Shown one piece after another: positions 9,709-19,846 of a stretch of DNA of 32,646 nt. Position numbers and translations under genes: made by a program. The notes below the pieces were generated by a model. The model saw only the letters and a program-made list of their open reading frames with translations. It was not told the origin of the DNA and did no database searches. Numbering within the stretch: the first letter of the stretch is position 1; the number at the start of each line of letters is the position of its first letter. The DNA is taken from assembly GCA_963725415.1 (NCBI GenBank), contig CAVRZY010000006.1, forward strand, positions 1 to 32,646, in the 5' to 3' direction. Source of the stretch: CAVRZY01 sp963725415. GTDB lineage: Bacteria > Acidobacteriota > Terriglobia > Bryobacterales > Bryobacteraceae.

Positions 9709-10419
9709 TCAGGGTGTTTGCTGCTTGGCTGGAACTCGCAATTGGTAGCCGGTTCCCCGCACGCTCAGGATCATGCTCCCTTGTTCACCCATCTTGCGGC
9801 GGAGCCGGCTGACATGAGTATCTACGGAACGGTCGTAGGGCGAGGCCGGCCGGTTGTAGAGCAGGAGGCTCAGTTGGTCGCGAGACACGGGATGCCCGGC
9901 TGCGCGCATGAGCTGTTCCAGAATCTCGCACTCCATGGCAGTCAGCCTCAGATGTTGGTTCCCGAGGTAGGCGTCGCGCGCTCCGGGTAACACACTCAGT
10001 TCTCCCACGCGGAGAGGCTCGGCAACCGGGATGGGTGTGGACAAGGAGCGGCGTAGAATGGCGCGGAGACGGGCGAGCAGTTCCTCGGGATCGAACGGTT
10101 TTGCGAGGCAGTCGTCAGCGCCCAGTTGCAAGCCGCGGATGCGGTCCTGTTTGTCACCCCTGGCGGTGAGCATGAGCACCGGCACGCTGGATTCCTTGCG
10201 GAACTGCCGCAACACCGCGAAGCCGTCCAGCCCCGGCAGCATCACATCAAGAACGAGCAAGTCGAACGGCTCGTCGAGCGCCCGATTGAGGCCGACCAGA
10301 CCGTCCTGTTCGAACTCGACGGTAAACTCCGGCTGCCGGAGGACCTCTCCCAGCACGGCGCAAACTTCCGTGTCGTCATCGAGGACCAGGATACGGCAGA
10401 CCCGTTCGATTGGCATCAC
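9709..10419 (-). CDS. OmpR/CpxR-family response regulator
   Basis: 236 residues counted from GTG at 10419 (the next codon is ATG at 10416 and could be the real start). The receiver domain (about 1-120) is complete: acidic pocket D14-D16, phospho-acceptor Asp58 in LLVLDVMLPGLDG, Thr85 in VLMLTARG, Lys107 in CLAKPFDPEELLAR. The C-terminal winged helix (about 135-230) has LTAMECEILEQLMRAAGHPV and DRSVDTHVSRLRRKMG followed by VRGTGYQL, typical of the Trans_reg_C family. It is followed by the disrupted kinase on the same strand. A direct repeat at 10456-10473 upstream fits an OmpR-family site and suggests autoregulation. Similar boxes precede other genes of this cluster. By composition and partner it is CpxR-like, but I give no symbol because orthology is not shown. 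Confidence 0.92.
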   Translation of the reverse strand: MMPIERVCRILVLDDDTEVCAVLGEVLRQPEFTVEFEQDGLVGLNRALDEPFDLLVLDVMLPGLDGFAVLRQFRKESSVPVLMLTARGDKQDRIRGLQLGADDCLAKPFDPEELLARLRAILRRSLSTPIPVAEPLRVGELSVLPGARDAYLGNQHLRLTAMECEILEQLMRAAGHPVSRDQLSLLLYNRPASPYDRSVDTHVSRLRRKMGEQGSMILSVRGTGYQLRVPAKQQTP

Positions 10420-10455
10420 CGGTTAGGTATAGACGTTCCGCGGGACCCGGCTCAA

Positions 10456-10473
10456 TGTAAAGAATTTGTAAAG
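10456..10473. promoter_or_regulatory. direct repeat resembling a CpxR/OmpR site
   Basis: TGTAAAG at 10456-10462 and again at 10467-10473, separated by AATT, gives an 11-bp repeat period. It contains GTAAA-N6-GTAAA, which fits the published E. coli CpxR consensus (two GTAAA half-sites spaced by about five bases). It lies 37-54 bases upstream of the regulator start, where -35 contacts would be expected. Confidence 0.55.
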
Positions 10474-10534
10474 CAGCGCGCGCATCCGCGGCGGCGGAAT
10501 GGCGGCAATGCACCACAATCCAACGCCCTAACAT

Positions 10535-10668
10535 CCAAAAACTCAACCGCGGGCTAAGTTGGTTTCCCGTAGGCATTTGCGGATCGCGCCGGAGGGGTGC
10601 CGCTGGAGGGAAATTGGAACCCGGGGGTGGCGCGTAACACGTTACATCGGCCACATTTGAGTTTTTGG
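10535..10668. repeat. 12-bp inverted repeat enclosing about 110 bp
   Basis: CCAAAAACTCAA at 10535-10546 is the exact reverse complement of TTGAGTTTTTGG at 10657-10668. The enclosed DNA shows no convincing protein. It includes GTAAC-AC-GTTAC at 10634-10645. It may be a small mobile-element remnant; no target duplication was found. The 10420-10934 stretch has no gene that I can support. Confidence 0.5.
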
Positions 10669-10769
10669 ACCATACCGGATCTGCCGCTTCAGGAGCGCCA
10701 GCGTGGTGAGCAAGAACGCGCGGTTGTTCTTGGCCCGTAGCGGCTGACTCCCAAATGGTCTTGGTTTTC

Positions 10770-10902
10770 AGCCCAATGTCACTTACTTTTGCCCTTCTGT
10801 GGGGCAGGCGGTTTCGCCTCCCTCTTGCTGCTTCAGGGACTTGGACAGGCCAAACGGCCTGTCCCACCCCTGCCCAAGCCGAAAACTAAGTGACATTGGG
10901 CT
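10770..10902. repeat. 133-bp element with 16-bp terminal inverted repeats
   Basis: AGCCCAATGTCACTTA (10770-10785) and TAAGTGACATTGGGCT (10887-10902) are perfect inverted repeats. Inside is a hairpin GGACAGGC...GCCTGTCC (10842-10863) followed by CACCC. The size and nested-hairpin design resemble the elements at 13471-13606 and 19665-19799, although the terminal sequences differ. A non-autonomous repeat or MITE-like element is the simplest reading; a terminator role for the inner hairpin is possible. Confidence 0.6.
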
Positions 10903-10934
10903 TTCAAGCCGCGCCAGCGGCGTTCAGGAGTGCG

Positions 10935-12128
<1,194 letters not shown>

Positions 12129-12129
12129 C

Positions 12130-13440
12130 TCAGACCTTCTCGGGTACCACGAAGGGCTTGCGGTAGGGGCGAGTGAACATGCGATTGGCTTCGTTGTCGC
12201 CGATGCACTTGTAGCTGGCTGCGTCGAAGTGCAAGGTGCGGCCGAGGCGATAGGAAATGTTGGCCAGGTGGACCAGCGTGGTCGAAATGGCGCCCTCCTC
12301 GATGGGGGCGTTCAGATCGGACTGCTTGCGGCTGCGCACCACATCGATGAAGTTGGCCCAGTTGTTGCCGCCTTCGGTGCGGGCGGGGCCGGGTTGCTGC
12401 TCTCTGCCCAGGAAGGTGTAATACTTGACGTACCCCTCCACGGCCAGGTAGCCCTTCGAGCCATAGTAGATGTTGCCGATGGTGTTGGGGTCCTTGCGCT
12501 TGCCGCCCTCGTCAATCCCGGCTTCGTGGTTGCTGATCCAGTGGCGCACCTCGAAGGACATCATCTTCTTCTTGCCGACGCTGTTAAACTCGTAGAGCGC
12601 CACCAGGGTGTTGGGCGTCTCCTGGTCGTCGTCGAACATAAAGTGGCCGCCGAGCGCGGTGACCTTGGTGGGATACTTGACGTCCAGCAGCCAGCGGGTG
12701 AGATCCACCTCGTGAATGCCCTGGTTGCCGAGGTCGCCGTTGCCGTAATCCCAGAACCAGTGCCAGGTATAGTGGAAGCGGTTGCGGGTGTACTCGCGCT
12801 CGGGCGCCGGGCCGAGCCAGAGATCGTAATGCACGCCGGCGGGCACGGGCTCGACCGGAGTGCGCTTGATGGTGTCGCGCCACTTGTAGCACAGCCCGCG
12901 CGCCATGTAAAGGTCGCCGATCACGCCCTCGCGAAGCTTCTGGTAGGCCTCCTTGAGGGCCGGGCTGGAGCGCGGGTTGGTGCCGTGCTGGACCACGCGG
13001 TCGCTGTATTTCTTGGCTGCGGCGACGATCTGCTTGGCCTCGAACATGTTGTAGCAGCAAGGCTTTTCGACGTAGACGTCCTTGCCGGCCTGCAAGGCCC
13101 AAATGGTCTGCAGGGTGTGCCAGTGGTTCGGCGTGGCGATGGAGACCACATCGATGGACTTGTCCTCGAGCAGCTTGCGGAAGTCCGTGAAAGCGGCGGG
13201 GCGCTTCTTGCTGCGCTTCTCCACTTCATCCAGGCGCTGCTTCAGGACATTCTCGTCTACATCGCACAGGGCTGCGACCTCGACGTTGGGCATTGCCGAA
13301 TACACTTGGATGTGCGAGCGGCCCTGGCCTCGGATGCCAACACAGGCCACGCGCACGGTGTCATTGGGGCTGGCGAGCGCACTCGCGCGGATCGCTCCGG
13401 CGCCAGCCACGGAGCTCATCAAGAAATGTCTTCGATTCAT
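12130..13440 (-). CDS. exported Gfo/Idh/MocA-family oxidoreductase (copy 1)
   Basis: 436 residues from ATG 13440, chosen over the in-frame ATG at 13458 because GGAGAGG lies five bases upstream and MNRRHFLMSS then opens a Tat signal. A Rossmann fold follows (VRVACVGIRGQGRSHIQVY, ALCDVDE), with ATPNHWHTLQTIWALQAGKD and the EKPCCYN motif that closes the nucleotide site. The C-terminal substrate domain has WHWFWDYGNGDLGNQGIHEVD, where GNQGIHEVD carries the family's catalytic His/Asp region, and a DDDQETPNT segment typical of acidobacterial and planctomycetal members. The family oxidises or reduces sugars and polyols with NAD(P); some exported members are glycosidases with a redox mechanism (GH109). 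The exact substrate is unknown. kbl follows after 1 nt. The gene is intact and closely similar to the next copy upstream. Confidence 0.9.
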   Translation of the reverse strand: MNRRHFLMSSVAGAGAIRASALASPNDTVRVACVGIRGQGRSHIQVYSAMPNVEVAALCDVDENVLKQRLDEVEKRSKKRPAAFTDFRKLLEDKSIDVVSIATPNHWHTLQTIWALQAGKDVYVEKPCCYNMFEAKQIVAAAKKYSDRVVQHGTNPRSSPALKEAYQKLREGVIGDLYMARGLCYKWRDTIKRTPVEPVPAGVHYDLWLGPAPEREYTRNRFHYTWHWFWDYGNGDLGNQGIHEVDLTRWLLDVKYPTKVTALGGHFMFDDDQETPNTLVALYEFNSVGKKKMMSFEVRHWISNHEAGIDEGGKRKDPNTIGNIYYGSKGYLAVEGYVKYYTFLGREQQPGPARTEGGNNWANFIDVVRSRKQSDLNAPIEEGAISTTLVHLANISYRLGRTLHFDAASYKCIGDNEANRMFTRPYRKPFVVPEKV

Positions 13441-13470
13441 GAAAACCTCTCCATTCAATTATATAGCTAC

Positions 13471-13606
13471 TGCATCGTCCGATGAGTCCTTTGAAGTATC
13501 CGGTTCGGGGCAAAACGGGGACAGGGTCCAATTGCCCACTGCGCAATTGGACCCTGTCCCCGTTTTGCGCGGTCTCGATACCACAAAGCACTTGTCGGAC
13601 GATGCA
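13471..13606. repeat. 136-bp long imperfect palindrome
   Basis: A perfect 26-bp inverted repeat, 13510-13535 (GCAAAACGGGGACAGGGTCC...) with 13543-13568, has only a 7-base loop. Outside it the pairing continues imperfectly to TGCATCGTCCGA at 13471-13482 and its exact reverse complement at 13595-13606. The element fills the gap between two oxidoreductase genes and touches the stop codon of the upstream one (13607). The GGGGACAGGGTCCAATT wording resembles palindromes mobilised by REP-associated tyrosine transposases (RAYT); this is recollection. No transposase is present. It could also end or stabilise transcripts. Confidence 0.85.
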
Positions 13607-14912
<1,306 letters not shown>

Positions 14913-14994
14913 TGGGCTTGCTCCAAAATGAGAATTGTTTGCTAGGAACGTTTGATTTTACTATAAAAGAGAGTTCGTCAATTGGGAGGATCTG

Positions 14995-15501
14995 ATGCAG
15001 GCTGAACAGGCAAGGTTTTTGTTGAATTTTCTGATGCCGGTGGTCGAAGAGGAGTTCAAGACCACCTGCAAGGTGGTGGGGGCGATTCCGGAGGGGCAGC
15101 GGGATTATCGGCCGCATCCGGTAGTGAAGACGGCGCTGGAGCTGACCTGGCACCTGGTGTGCACCGAGGTCTGGTTTCTGGAGGGACTCCTCCGCGGGGA
15201 GTTCGCCGCGGAAGAGAAGAAGCTGCCCGGAGACGCCACCGTGGCGAGCGTGGCCGGGTGGTACCAAGGCAAGGCGCCGGCGTTGTACCAGAAGATGAAG
15301 GCGCTTGGGGACGCGGAACTGGTGCGGACGGTTCCGTTTTTTGGGGTCATGAACGATCCTGCGGTGAGTTACCTGATGCTGCTGGTGGTGCACACGGTGC
15401 ACCACCGGGGGCAGTTATCCACGTACCTGCGGGCGATGGGGGCCAAGGTGCCGTCGATTTACGGGGGCAGCGCGGACGAGCCGTTCCAGGCGCCGGCGTA
15501 A
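14995..15501 (+). CDS. DinB-family protein (four-helix, putative metal-dependent)
   Basis: 168 residues from ATG 14995, with GGAGG five bases upstream. DinB-like proteins are four-helix bundles with a three-histidine metal site; some use small thiols, most are unassigned. The expected ligands are here: His53 in LELTWHLVCTE, and His133 and His137 in VHTVHHRGQLSTYLRAMG, the signature C-terminal helix. Length is normal for the family. It is transcribed away from oxidoreductase copy 2; the 82-base gap between them must hold both promoters. A decayed second copy lies downstream at 15974-16118. The cellular role is unknown. Confidence 0.88.
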   Translation: MQAEQARFLLNFLMPVVEEEFKTTCKVVGAIPEGQRDYRPHPVVKTALELTWHLVCTEVWFLEGLLRGEFAAEEKKLPGDATVASVAGWYQGKAPALYQKMKALGDAELVRTVPFFGVMNDPAVSYLMLLVVHTVHHRGQLSTYLRAMGAKVPSIYGGSADEPFQAPA

Positions 15502-15973
15502 GGGCGGGTTAGCGCGAAGTTCCTTCTGGGCGCGGACTGCGCCAGCTAGAGAGGAGCCTCTGGACGTCTGGGCAACGAGCTGCTCTATCGGGATCGCGAG
15601 GCCACCGTGGAGATCGTCGAAAGCGGCCGGACGTGGTGCGTTGACGCAAACGGGGCGCATTTCAAACGAGCTCAAACGCGAGGGTCTGATCGTATTGAGA
15701 GGCACCACGAAGGGAGCAAGGTGGCTCCAAGAGTCATAGCCGCGACCGGTAGACTTTTGCACCGATCGAACAACTGGGTGCAAATGCGGTGCAAATACGG
15801 TGCAAACCCAGACCTACGCGAGGGCCCGCCGGTCGTGCGCAGCCACCGCGGCATCACCCAGTAGGTAATGATGGGGGCCATAGTGGGAGCCATAGAAGGG
15901 ATGCAGCTTCTCCCGCCGGGGTTTGGAGGACCGTAGGACCCGAGTAGAGGCGATCATGTAGTGGGCGCTGGGC
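15502..15973. other. gene-poor stretch after the DinB gene
   Basis: No complete gene is supported. A plus-strand run near 15571-15660 (LLYRDREATVEIVESGRTWC) looks somewhat protein-like and, after a frame change, could continue as LKREGLIVLRGTTKGA to a stop near 15740. I do not recognise it and it has no start or ribosome site. The rest shows frequent stops and, at 15777-15809, a small tandem repeat. It is probably decayed DNA. Confidence 0.4.
15777..15809. repeat. three tandem 11-bp units
   Basis: GGTGCAAATGC, GGTGCAAATAC and GGTGCAAACCC follow each other directly. Three units with a conserved GGTGCAAA core and an 11-bp period place the cores on nearly the same helix face. No adjacent gene is close enough to call this an operator with confidence. 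Confidence 0.5.
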
Positions 15974-16118
15974 AAGACCGCGCTGGAGGTGTACTGGGAG
16001 GTGGTGTAGGGTGAGGTGTCGTTTCTGGAGGGAATCATAGGCGGGCAGTTCGGTACCCTTCGAGGCGCTGGACCAGCGGTACTGGGAAGGGACAATCGCC
16101 AAGGCCGCGGTATGTCTT
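15974..16118 (+). pseudogene. decayed copy of the DinB-family gene
   Basis: The plus strand reads KTALEVYWEVV, a TAG, then GEVSFLEGIIGGQFG, which aligns with KTALELTWHLVCTEVWFLEG and the following LLRGEF of the DinB gene at 15127-15210. After a frame change, YWEGTIAKA corresponds to WYQGKAPA. The metal-ligand histidine of WHLV is replaced (WEVV), a stop interrupts the frame, and the N- and C-terminal parts are not recognisable. DNA identity is moderate, so the duplication is old or the copy was acquired separately. Confidence 0.6.
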
Positions 16119-16175
16119 AGGAAATCGAGTGTCTCCAGCGGGCAGATTCTGTCTGGCAAATGTGATCGGCCCCGG

Positions 16176-16197
16176 GCTGCGGGCTGAAGCCCGCAGC
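16176..16197. repeat. 10-bp-arm hairpin (REP-like)
   Basis: GCTGCGGGCT-GA-AGCCCGCAGC is a perfect stem of 10 bp with a 2-base loop. GC-rich hairpins with a CTGAAG centre are common dispersed repeats in high-GC genomes. There is no T-run, so an intrinsic terminator is not indicated. Confidence 0.6.
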
Positions 16198-16249
16198 GGC
16201 ACGCACCCAGAGGGTACCCGGCGTGCGCCACGATCTCAGTAGATCACGC

Positions 16250-16281
16250 GTTACAGTAACGTTACACGCTCGTGGTGTAAC
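16250..16281. promoter_or_regulatory. cluster of GTTAC/GTAAC half-sites upstream of a receptor gene
   Basis: GTTAC-A-GTAAC (16250-16260) is directly followed by GTTACAC-N7-GTGTAAC (16261-16281). The two nested inverted repeats sit 63-94 bases before the receptor ATG at 16344, a usual place for an operator. The protein that would bind is unknown; no regulator gene adjoins. A similar GTAAC-AC-GTTAC stands alone at 10634-10645. Confidence 0.45.
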
Positions 16282-16343
16282 CGTCAGGACACTTCGCAGG
16301 GCGCGGCGCAGGTGGTAAGTTATGAGCCGGAGGTTATCCTAAG

Positions 16344-19300
16344 ATGCAGAATTTCGCAAGGATGGTGTGGATTGTCTTGGTCCTGGCGGGGATCTGCCTG
16401 CTACCGCAGGCCGCCCAGGCTCAGTCCACATTTGGCTCGGTTCTAGGCACGGTCATCGACCAGCAAGGCCGCAGCATTCCGGGGGCAGAGGTCACACTGA
16501 CCCATCAAGAGATGAACATCGTTCGCAACGGCAGCACCAGTGAACAAGGCTACTACGAGTTTCTGAACCTGGTGCCCGGGACTTACCAAGTGCGGGCCAC
16601 CCGGACCGGGTTCAAGACCTTCGTGAAGGGGGACATCGAGGTGGGGGCGCGCCAGGCAGTGCGCGTGGATGCGGTCCTGGAGGTGGGTGCAACCAGCGAG
16701 ACGGTAACCGTGGTGGCCACCCCCGGCCTGCTGGAAACCGAGACCTCCTCGCTGAGCGGCTCGATCGCCGGCGGGGAGATCCATTTCCTGAGCCCGACCA
16801 CCGACTCGCAGCGCCCGTGGACGCTGATGCGCCTGAACCCGCTGGTGCAGAACACCGCCAGCGGGACGCGCTTCAGCATCGGCGGCGTTTACCACAGCCA
16901 GTCCGAGTTCCAGGTGGATGGCATCTCCTCCCCAGCGGGTTCGGGGGGGCCGGCGGCTTCGACCCTGATGACGGCGGAGGGAATCCAGGAAGTGCGCATC
17001 CTGGGGGGAAACAACTCGGCCGAGTACGCTTCGCCGGCAATATTCCAGCAAATATCCAAGAGCGGGGGCAACGCCGGGCACGGCGACGTCTACTACTACT
17101 ACAACGCGCCGGGGCTGAACGCGCGGGTGGCGACCTCGACCACCGGGAAACCTTCCCTGATCTTTCACCAGTTCGGGGGAAACCTGAACGGGCCGATCCG
17201 GATCCCCAAGCTTTACGACGGTCGCGACAGTACGTTCTTCAGCCTGAGCTGGCAGTCCAAACGCCAAGGAGGCACCCAACTCTACACTGCGGACGTTCCC
17301 ACGCTGGCCATGCGCCAGGGCGTATTCTCGGTGGCGGTTCGGGATCCCGACAACAACCGTACGCCCTTCGCGAACAACACCATCCCGGCCAGCCGGATCA
17401 ATGCGGTGTCCGGGAAGATCCAAACCACTTACTACCCAGAGCCGAATACGCCGGACCCCAACGCGATCACCCGCAATCATCAGATCATTGGGGGAAGCGG
17501 GACTACGCACGAGGAGGGCCTGGACCTTCGGATCGATCACCGGGTGGGCGACCGGCACTGGTTCTACGGGCTGGTGGGAGGGGACCACTTCAACAACCGG
17601 GGCTACGACAGCAATCTGGACACCATGGGCTTCCCGGTCAGCACGCGGAAGCTGTATCACAGCGCGGTGTCCTACACTTACAACCTGAGCGCCAGCCTGC
17701 TGAACGAATTGCGGGCCGGACTCATGCGTGACAACAGCCCCGGCGGCGGTTCGCGCAACGGCCTGGAGGTGCTGCGGGAGCTGGGCATCCAGTTCCCCTC
17801 CAGACTGCCGGCGCCGGATGTGCGGGGCTTCCCGGTGATCAATATTACCGGGCTGCAGACTCTGTCCCAGTCGGCCACGGTGACATCCGTCTCCGCCAGC
17901 TACCAGTTGACCGACACGCTGTCCTGGATCCACAACAGCCACACCTTTAAAGGCGGCCTGAACGTTTATCTGGAGCAGCCCAATTCCTCGCGCATCCCGT
18001 CGGGCGCGCACGGCAGCTACTTCTTTCAGGGCACCACCTACAGCGGGGTGCCTTACGCGGATTTCCTGCTGGGCATCCCGGCGTACGTGACGGTGACGGG
18101 GATCAATCCGAACACTTACATGAGGAGCACCAACTACGGGCTGTTCTTCCAGGATGATTACAAGGTGCGGCGGGATCTGACCCTAAACCTGGGCCTGCGC
18201 TGGGACTTGCAGGGGCCGATCTACAACAAAAACAACGCTTTGTACAATTTCGACCCGGCCACTGGGGGCCTGGTCAAGGCGGCGCAGAGCACGCCCATCA
18301 ACAGCGCTTTCAGCGGCAATTATCCGAACGTGAGGATACTGGAAGCGTCCCAGGTGGGGATGCCCGAGCGTACGCTGGGTTTCCCGGATCACAACAACCT
18401 GGCGCCGCGGATCGGCTTCGCCTGGCGCCCGCGCAGCTCCTCGCGCTTCGTGGTGCGCGGGGCCTGGGGGAAGTTCACCGACATTATTGGGCAGGGCGTG
18501 ATCGGGGCACAGGCCAGCGGCGGCTTCCTGAGCCGAGGAAACCCGCGCTATGACAACGTAGCCGTGCCGGGGGCCTTTCGGTTCCCCTACCCGTTCCCGG
18601 CGGTGGTGGCCGGGGAGGCGGCTCCCCCCAGTCTAACGGCGGGCGGCTTCAATCCCCACTTGGTGAACCCGTACGTGCAGCAGTGGAACCTGACGCTGGA
18701 GAAGGTGCTCTGGGAGGCCTCGTTGCGCGCTTCCTATTTGGGCACCAAGACCACCAACCTGATCTACAGCCGAGACATCAACCAGCGGGGAACGCCGGGG
18801 GACACCAGCAATCGCTCGCGGCCCTACTCCGCCTCCGGTTACGGCGGCACAATCTCTTACCTGGACAATGGGGGCAACCAGATCTACCACAGCCTGATAC
18901 TGGAAGCCCGGCGGCGGTTCCGGAACGGGTTCCTGTTCCAGGCCGGGTACGTGTTCGCCAAGAACATTTCAGACATTGTGGACAGCGAGACCGACGCCAA
19001 CGGGACGAGCAGCAACGCTTTCAACCGCTCCCTGGACCGCGGCCAGGTGGGTTACCAGCGGCGGCACACCTTCAGCGCCATGGGTTCGTGGATCCTGCCG
19101 TTCGGCCGCGGCCAGAAGTTGGTGAGCGGCCTGCCGGGGTGGATCAACCATGCCGTGGCGGGCTGGGAACTCTCCCCGGAGCTTTTTTCCGGAAGCGGGC
19201 AATATTTCACCCCCAGCCGGAACGGGACGAACCCGCTGACCGGGAGTAGCGGCGGCACGACGGCTCGGCCGGACCGCATCGGGGACGGCAACAACGGGCC

Positions 19301-19652
19301 GAAACAGACCGGAGGTGCGTCGGTCAAGTGGTTCGACCCGTCCGCGTTCAGCAATCCGGCGGCGACCGTTCTGGGCAACTCAGGCAGAAACATCCTTTTG
19401 GGGCCGGGGTTCTGGCACCTGAGCCTGAGCCTCACCAAGAGGGTACGCTTCCTGGAGAACAAGGAACTGTGGTTCACCGCCGCGAGCGAGAACCTGCTCA
19501 ACCACCCGAACTGGAACAATCCCTCGAGCTCCGCCGAGCTGACCGTGGGCCAAGCGGCTTTCGGCAGCACGGCGTCGCTGATGGGCAGCGATCGCGCGGC
19601 AGGGCGCTTCGCGAGCCGGAACATTTGGGCCCGGTTGCGCATCCTGTTCTGA
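16344..19652 (+). CDS. Oar-like TonB-dependent receptor (intact)
   Basis: 1,102 residues from ATG 16344, with GGAGG upstream and a signal peptide (MVWIVLVLAGICLLPQAAQA). A carboxypeptidase-regulatory-like domain follows at about 30-115 (GTVIDQQGRSIPGAEVTLTH, GYYEFLNLVPGTYQVRATRT, GFKTFV), then a plug-like domain (FQVDGISSPAGSGGP, IQEVRILGGNNSAEYASPAI) and the beta-barrel (LTLNLGLRWDLQGP, RFVVRGAWGKF, ASYLGTKTTNLIY), ending in the aromatic strand ARLRILF. Proteins of this group form outer-membrane gated channels, in several phyla linked to glycan uptake. Unlike the next two receptors, no oxidoreductase follows; a 135-bp palindromic element separates it from the next gene. A possible operator lies at 16250-16281. 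The substrate is unknown. Confidence 0.9.
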   Translation: MQNFARMVWIVLVLAGICLLPQAAQAQSTFGSVLGTVIDQQGRSIPGAEVTLTHQEMNIVRNGSTSEQGYYEFLNLVPGTYQVRATRTGFKTFVKGDIEVGARQAVRVDAVLEVGATSETVTVVATPGLLETETSSLSGSIAGGEIHFLSPTTDSQRPWTLMRLNPLVQNTASGTRFSIGGVYHSQSEFQVDGISSPAGSGGPAASTLMTAEGIQEVRILGGNNSAEYASPAIFQQISKSGGNAGHGDVYYYYNAPGLNARVATSTTGKPSLIFHQFGGNLNGPIRIPKLYDGRDSTFFSLSWQSKRQGGTQLYTADVPTLAMRQGVFSVAVRDPDNNRTPFANNTIPASRINAVSGKIQTTYYPEPNTPDPNAITRNHQIIGGSGTTHEEGLDLRIDHRVGDRHWFYGLVGGDHFNNRGYDSNLDTMGFPVSTRKLYHSAVSYTYNLSASLLNELRAGLMRDNSPGGGSRNGLEVLRELGIQFPSRLPAPDVRGFPVINITGLQTLSQSATVTSVSASYQLTDTLSWIHNSHTFKGGLNVYLEQPNSSRIPSGAHGSYFFQGTTYSGVPYADFLLGIPAYVTVTGINPNTYMRSTNYGLFFQDDYKVRRDLTLNLGLRWDLQGPIYNKNNALYNFDPATGGLVKAAQSTPINSAFSGNYPNVRILEASQVGMPERTLGFPDHNNLAPRIGFAWRPRSSSRFVVRGAWGKFTDIIGQGVIGAQASGGFLSRGNPRYDNVAVPGAFRFPYPFPAVVAGEAAPPSLTAGGFNPHLVNPYVQQWNLTLEKVLWEASLRASYLGTKTTNLIYSRDINQRGTPGDTSNRSRPYSASGYGGTISYLDNGGNQIYHSLILEARRRFRNGFLFQAGYVFAKNISDIVDSETDANGTSSNAFNRSLDRGQVGYQRRHTFSAMGSWILPFGRGQKLVSGLPGWINHAVAGWELSPELFSGSGQYFTPSRNGTNPLTGSSGGTTARPDRIGDGNNGPKQTGGASVKWFDPSAFSNPAATVLGNSGRNILLGPGFWHLSLSLTKRVRFLENKELWFTAASENLLNHPNWNNPSSSAELTVGQAAFGSTASLMGSDRAAGRFASRNIWARLRILF

Positions 19653-19664
19653 AAGGGCTGCCGG

Positions 19665-19799
19665 GGTAATGCCTCAGTCTCGGGGGCCGTGGGATAAGCT
19701 GCAGCTTGTCTCGGGCGGTATCCGAAAGGGTTCCAGACAGGCTGAAAGCCTATCCCACCCGGGTGCACAGGCTGTTGCCCCCGAGACTGAGGCATTACC
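19665..19799. repeat. 135-bp element with 23-bp perfect terminal inverted repeats
   Basis: The arm at 19665-19687 (GGTAATGCCTCAGTCTCGGG...) is the exact reverse complement of 19777-19799. Inside is a smaller inverted segment, ACAGGCTGAAAGCCTATCCCACCC (given at 19737-19760). The element begins 12 bases after the stop of the preceding receptor. Its length, strong outer palindrome and the inner CAGGC...GCCT..CCCACCC match the build of the element at 10770-10902. The outer arms could pair to form a large stem that separates the two receptor transcripts. Confidence 0.8.
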
Positions 19800-19846
19800 T
19801 GCCGGGCTGCCAAGGTTAGCAAAGAAAGGAATAAGGAGGTAAGTTT

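Noticed and set aside
10680..10760. Protein-like minus-strand run (AKNNRAFLLTTLALLKRQ)
   Set aside because: It is short, lacks a start and ribosome site, lies between inverted repeats and resembles no family I can name; chance or a decayed piece is likely.
15777..15809. Possible CRISPR-like array
   Set aside because: Units are 11 bp with no spacers; the 7-bp array at 24727 likewise lacks spacers, and no cas gene is present.
16176..16197. GC hairpin as an intrinsic terminator
   Set aside because: No T-run follows it and no gene ends just upstream; REP-like repeat is more fitting.
16443..18011. Long minus-strand open frame (522 codons) opposite the second receptor
   Set aside because: It has no family-like motifs, is rich in V, A, R, G and H as expected for the reverse strand of a high-GC gene, and lies wholly inside a well-supported receptor.
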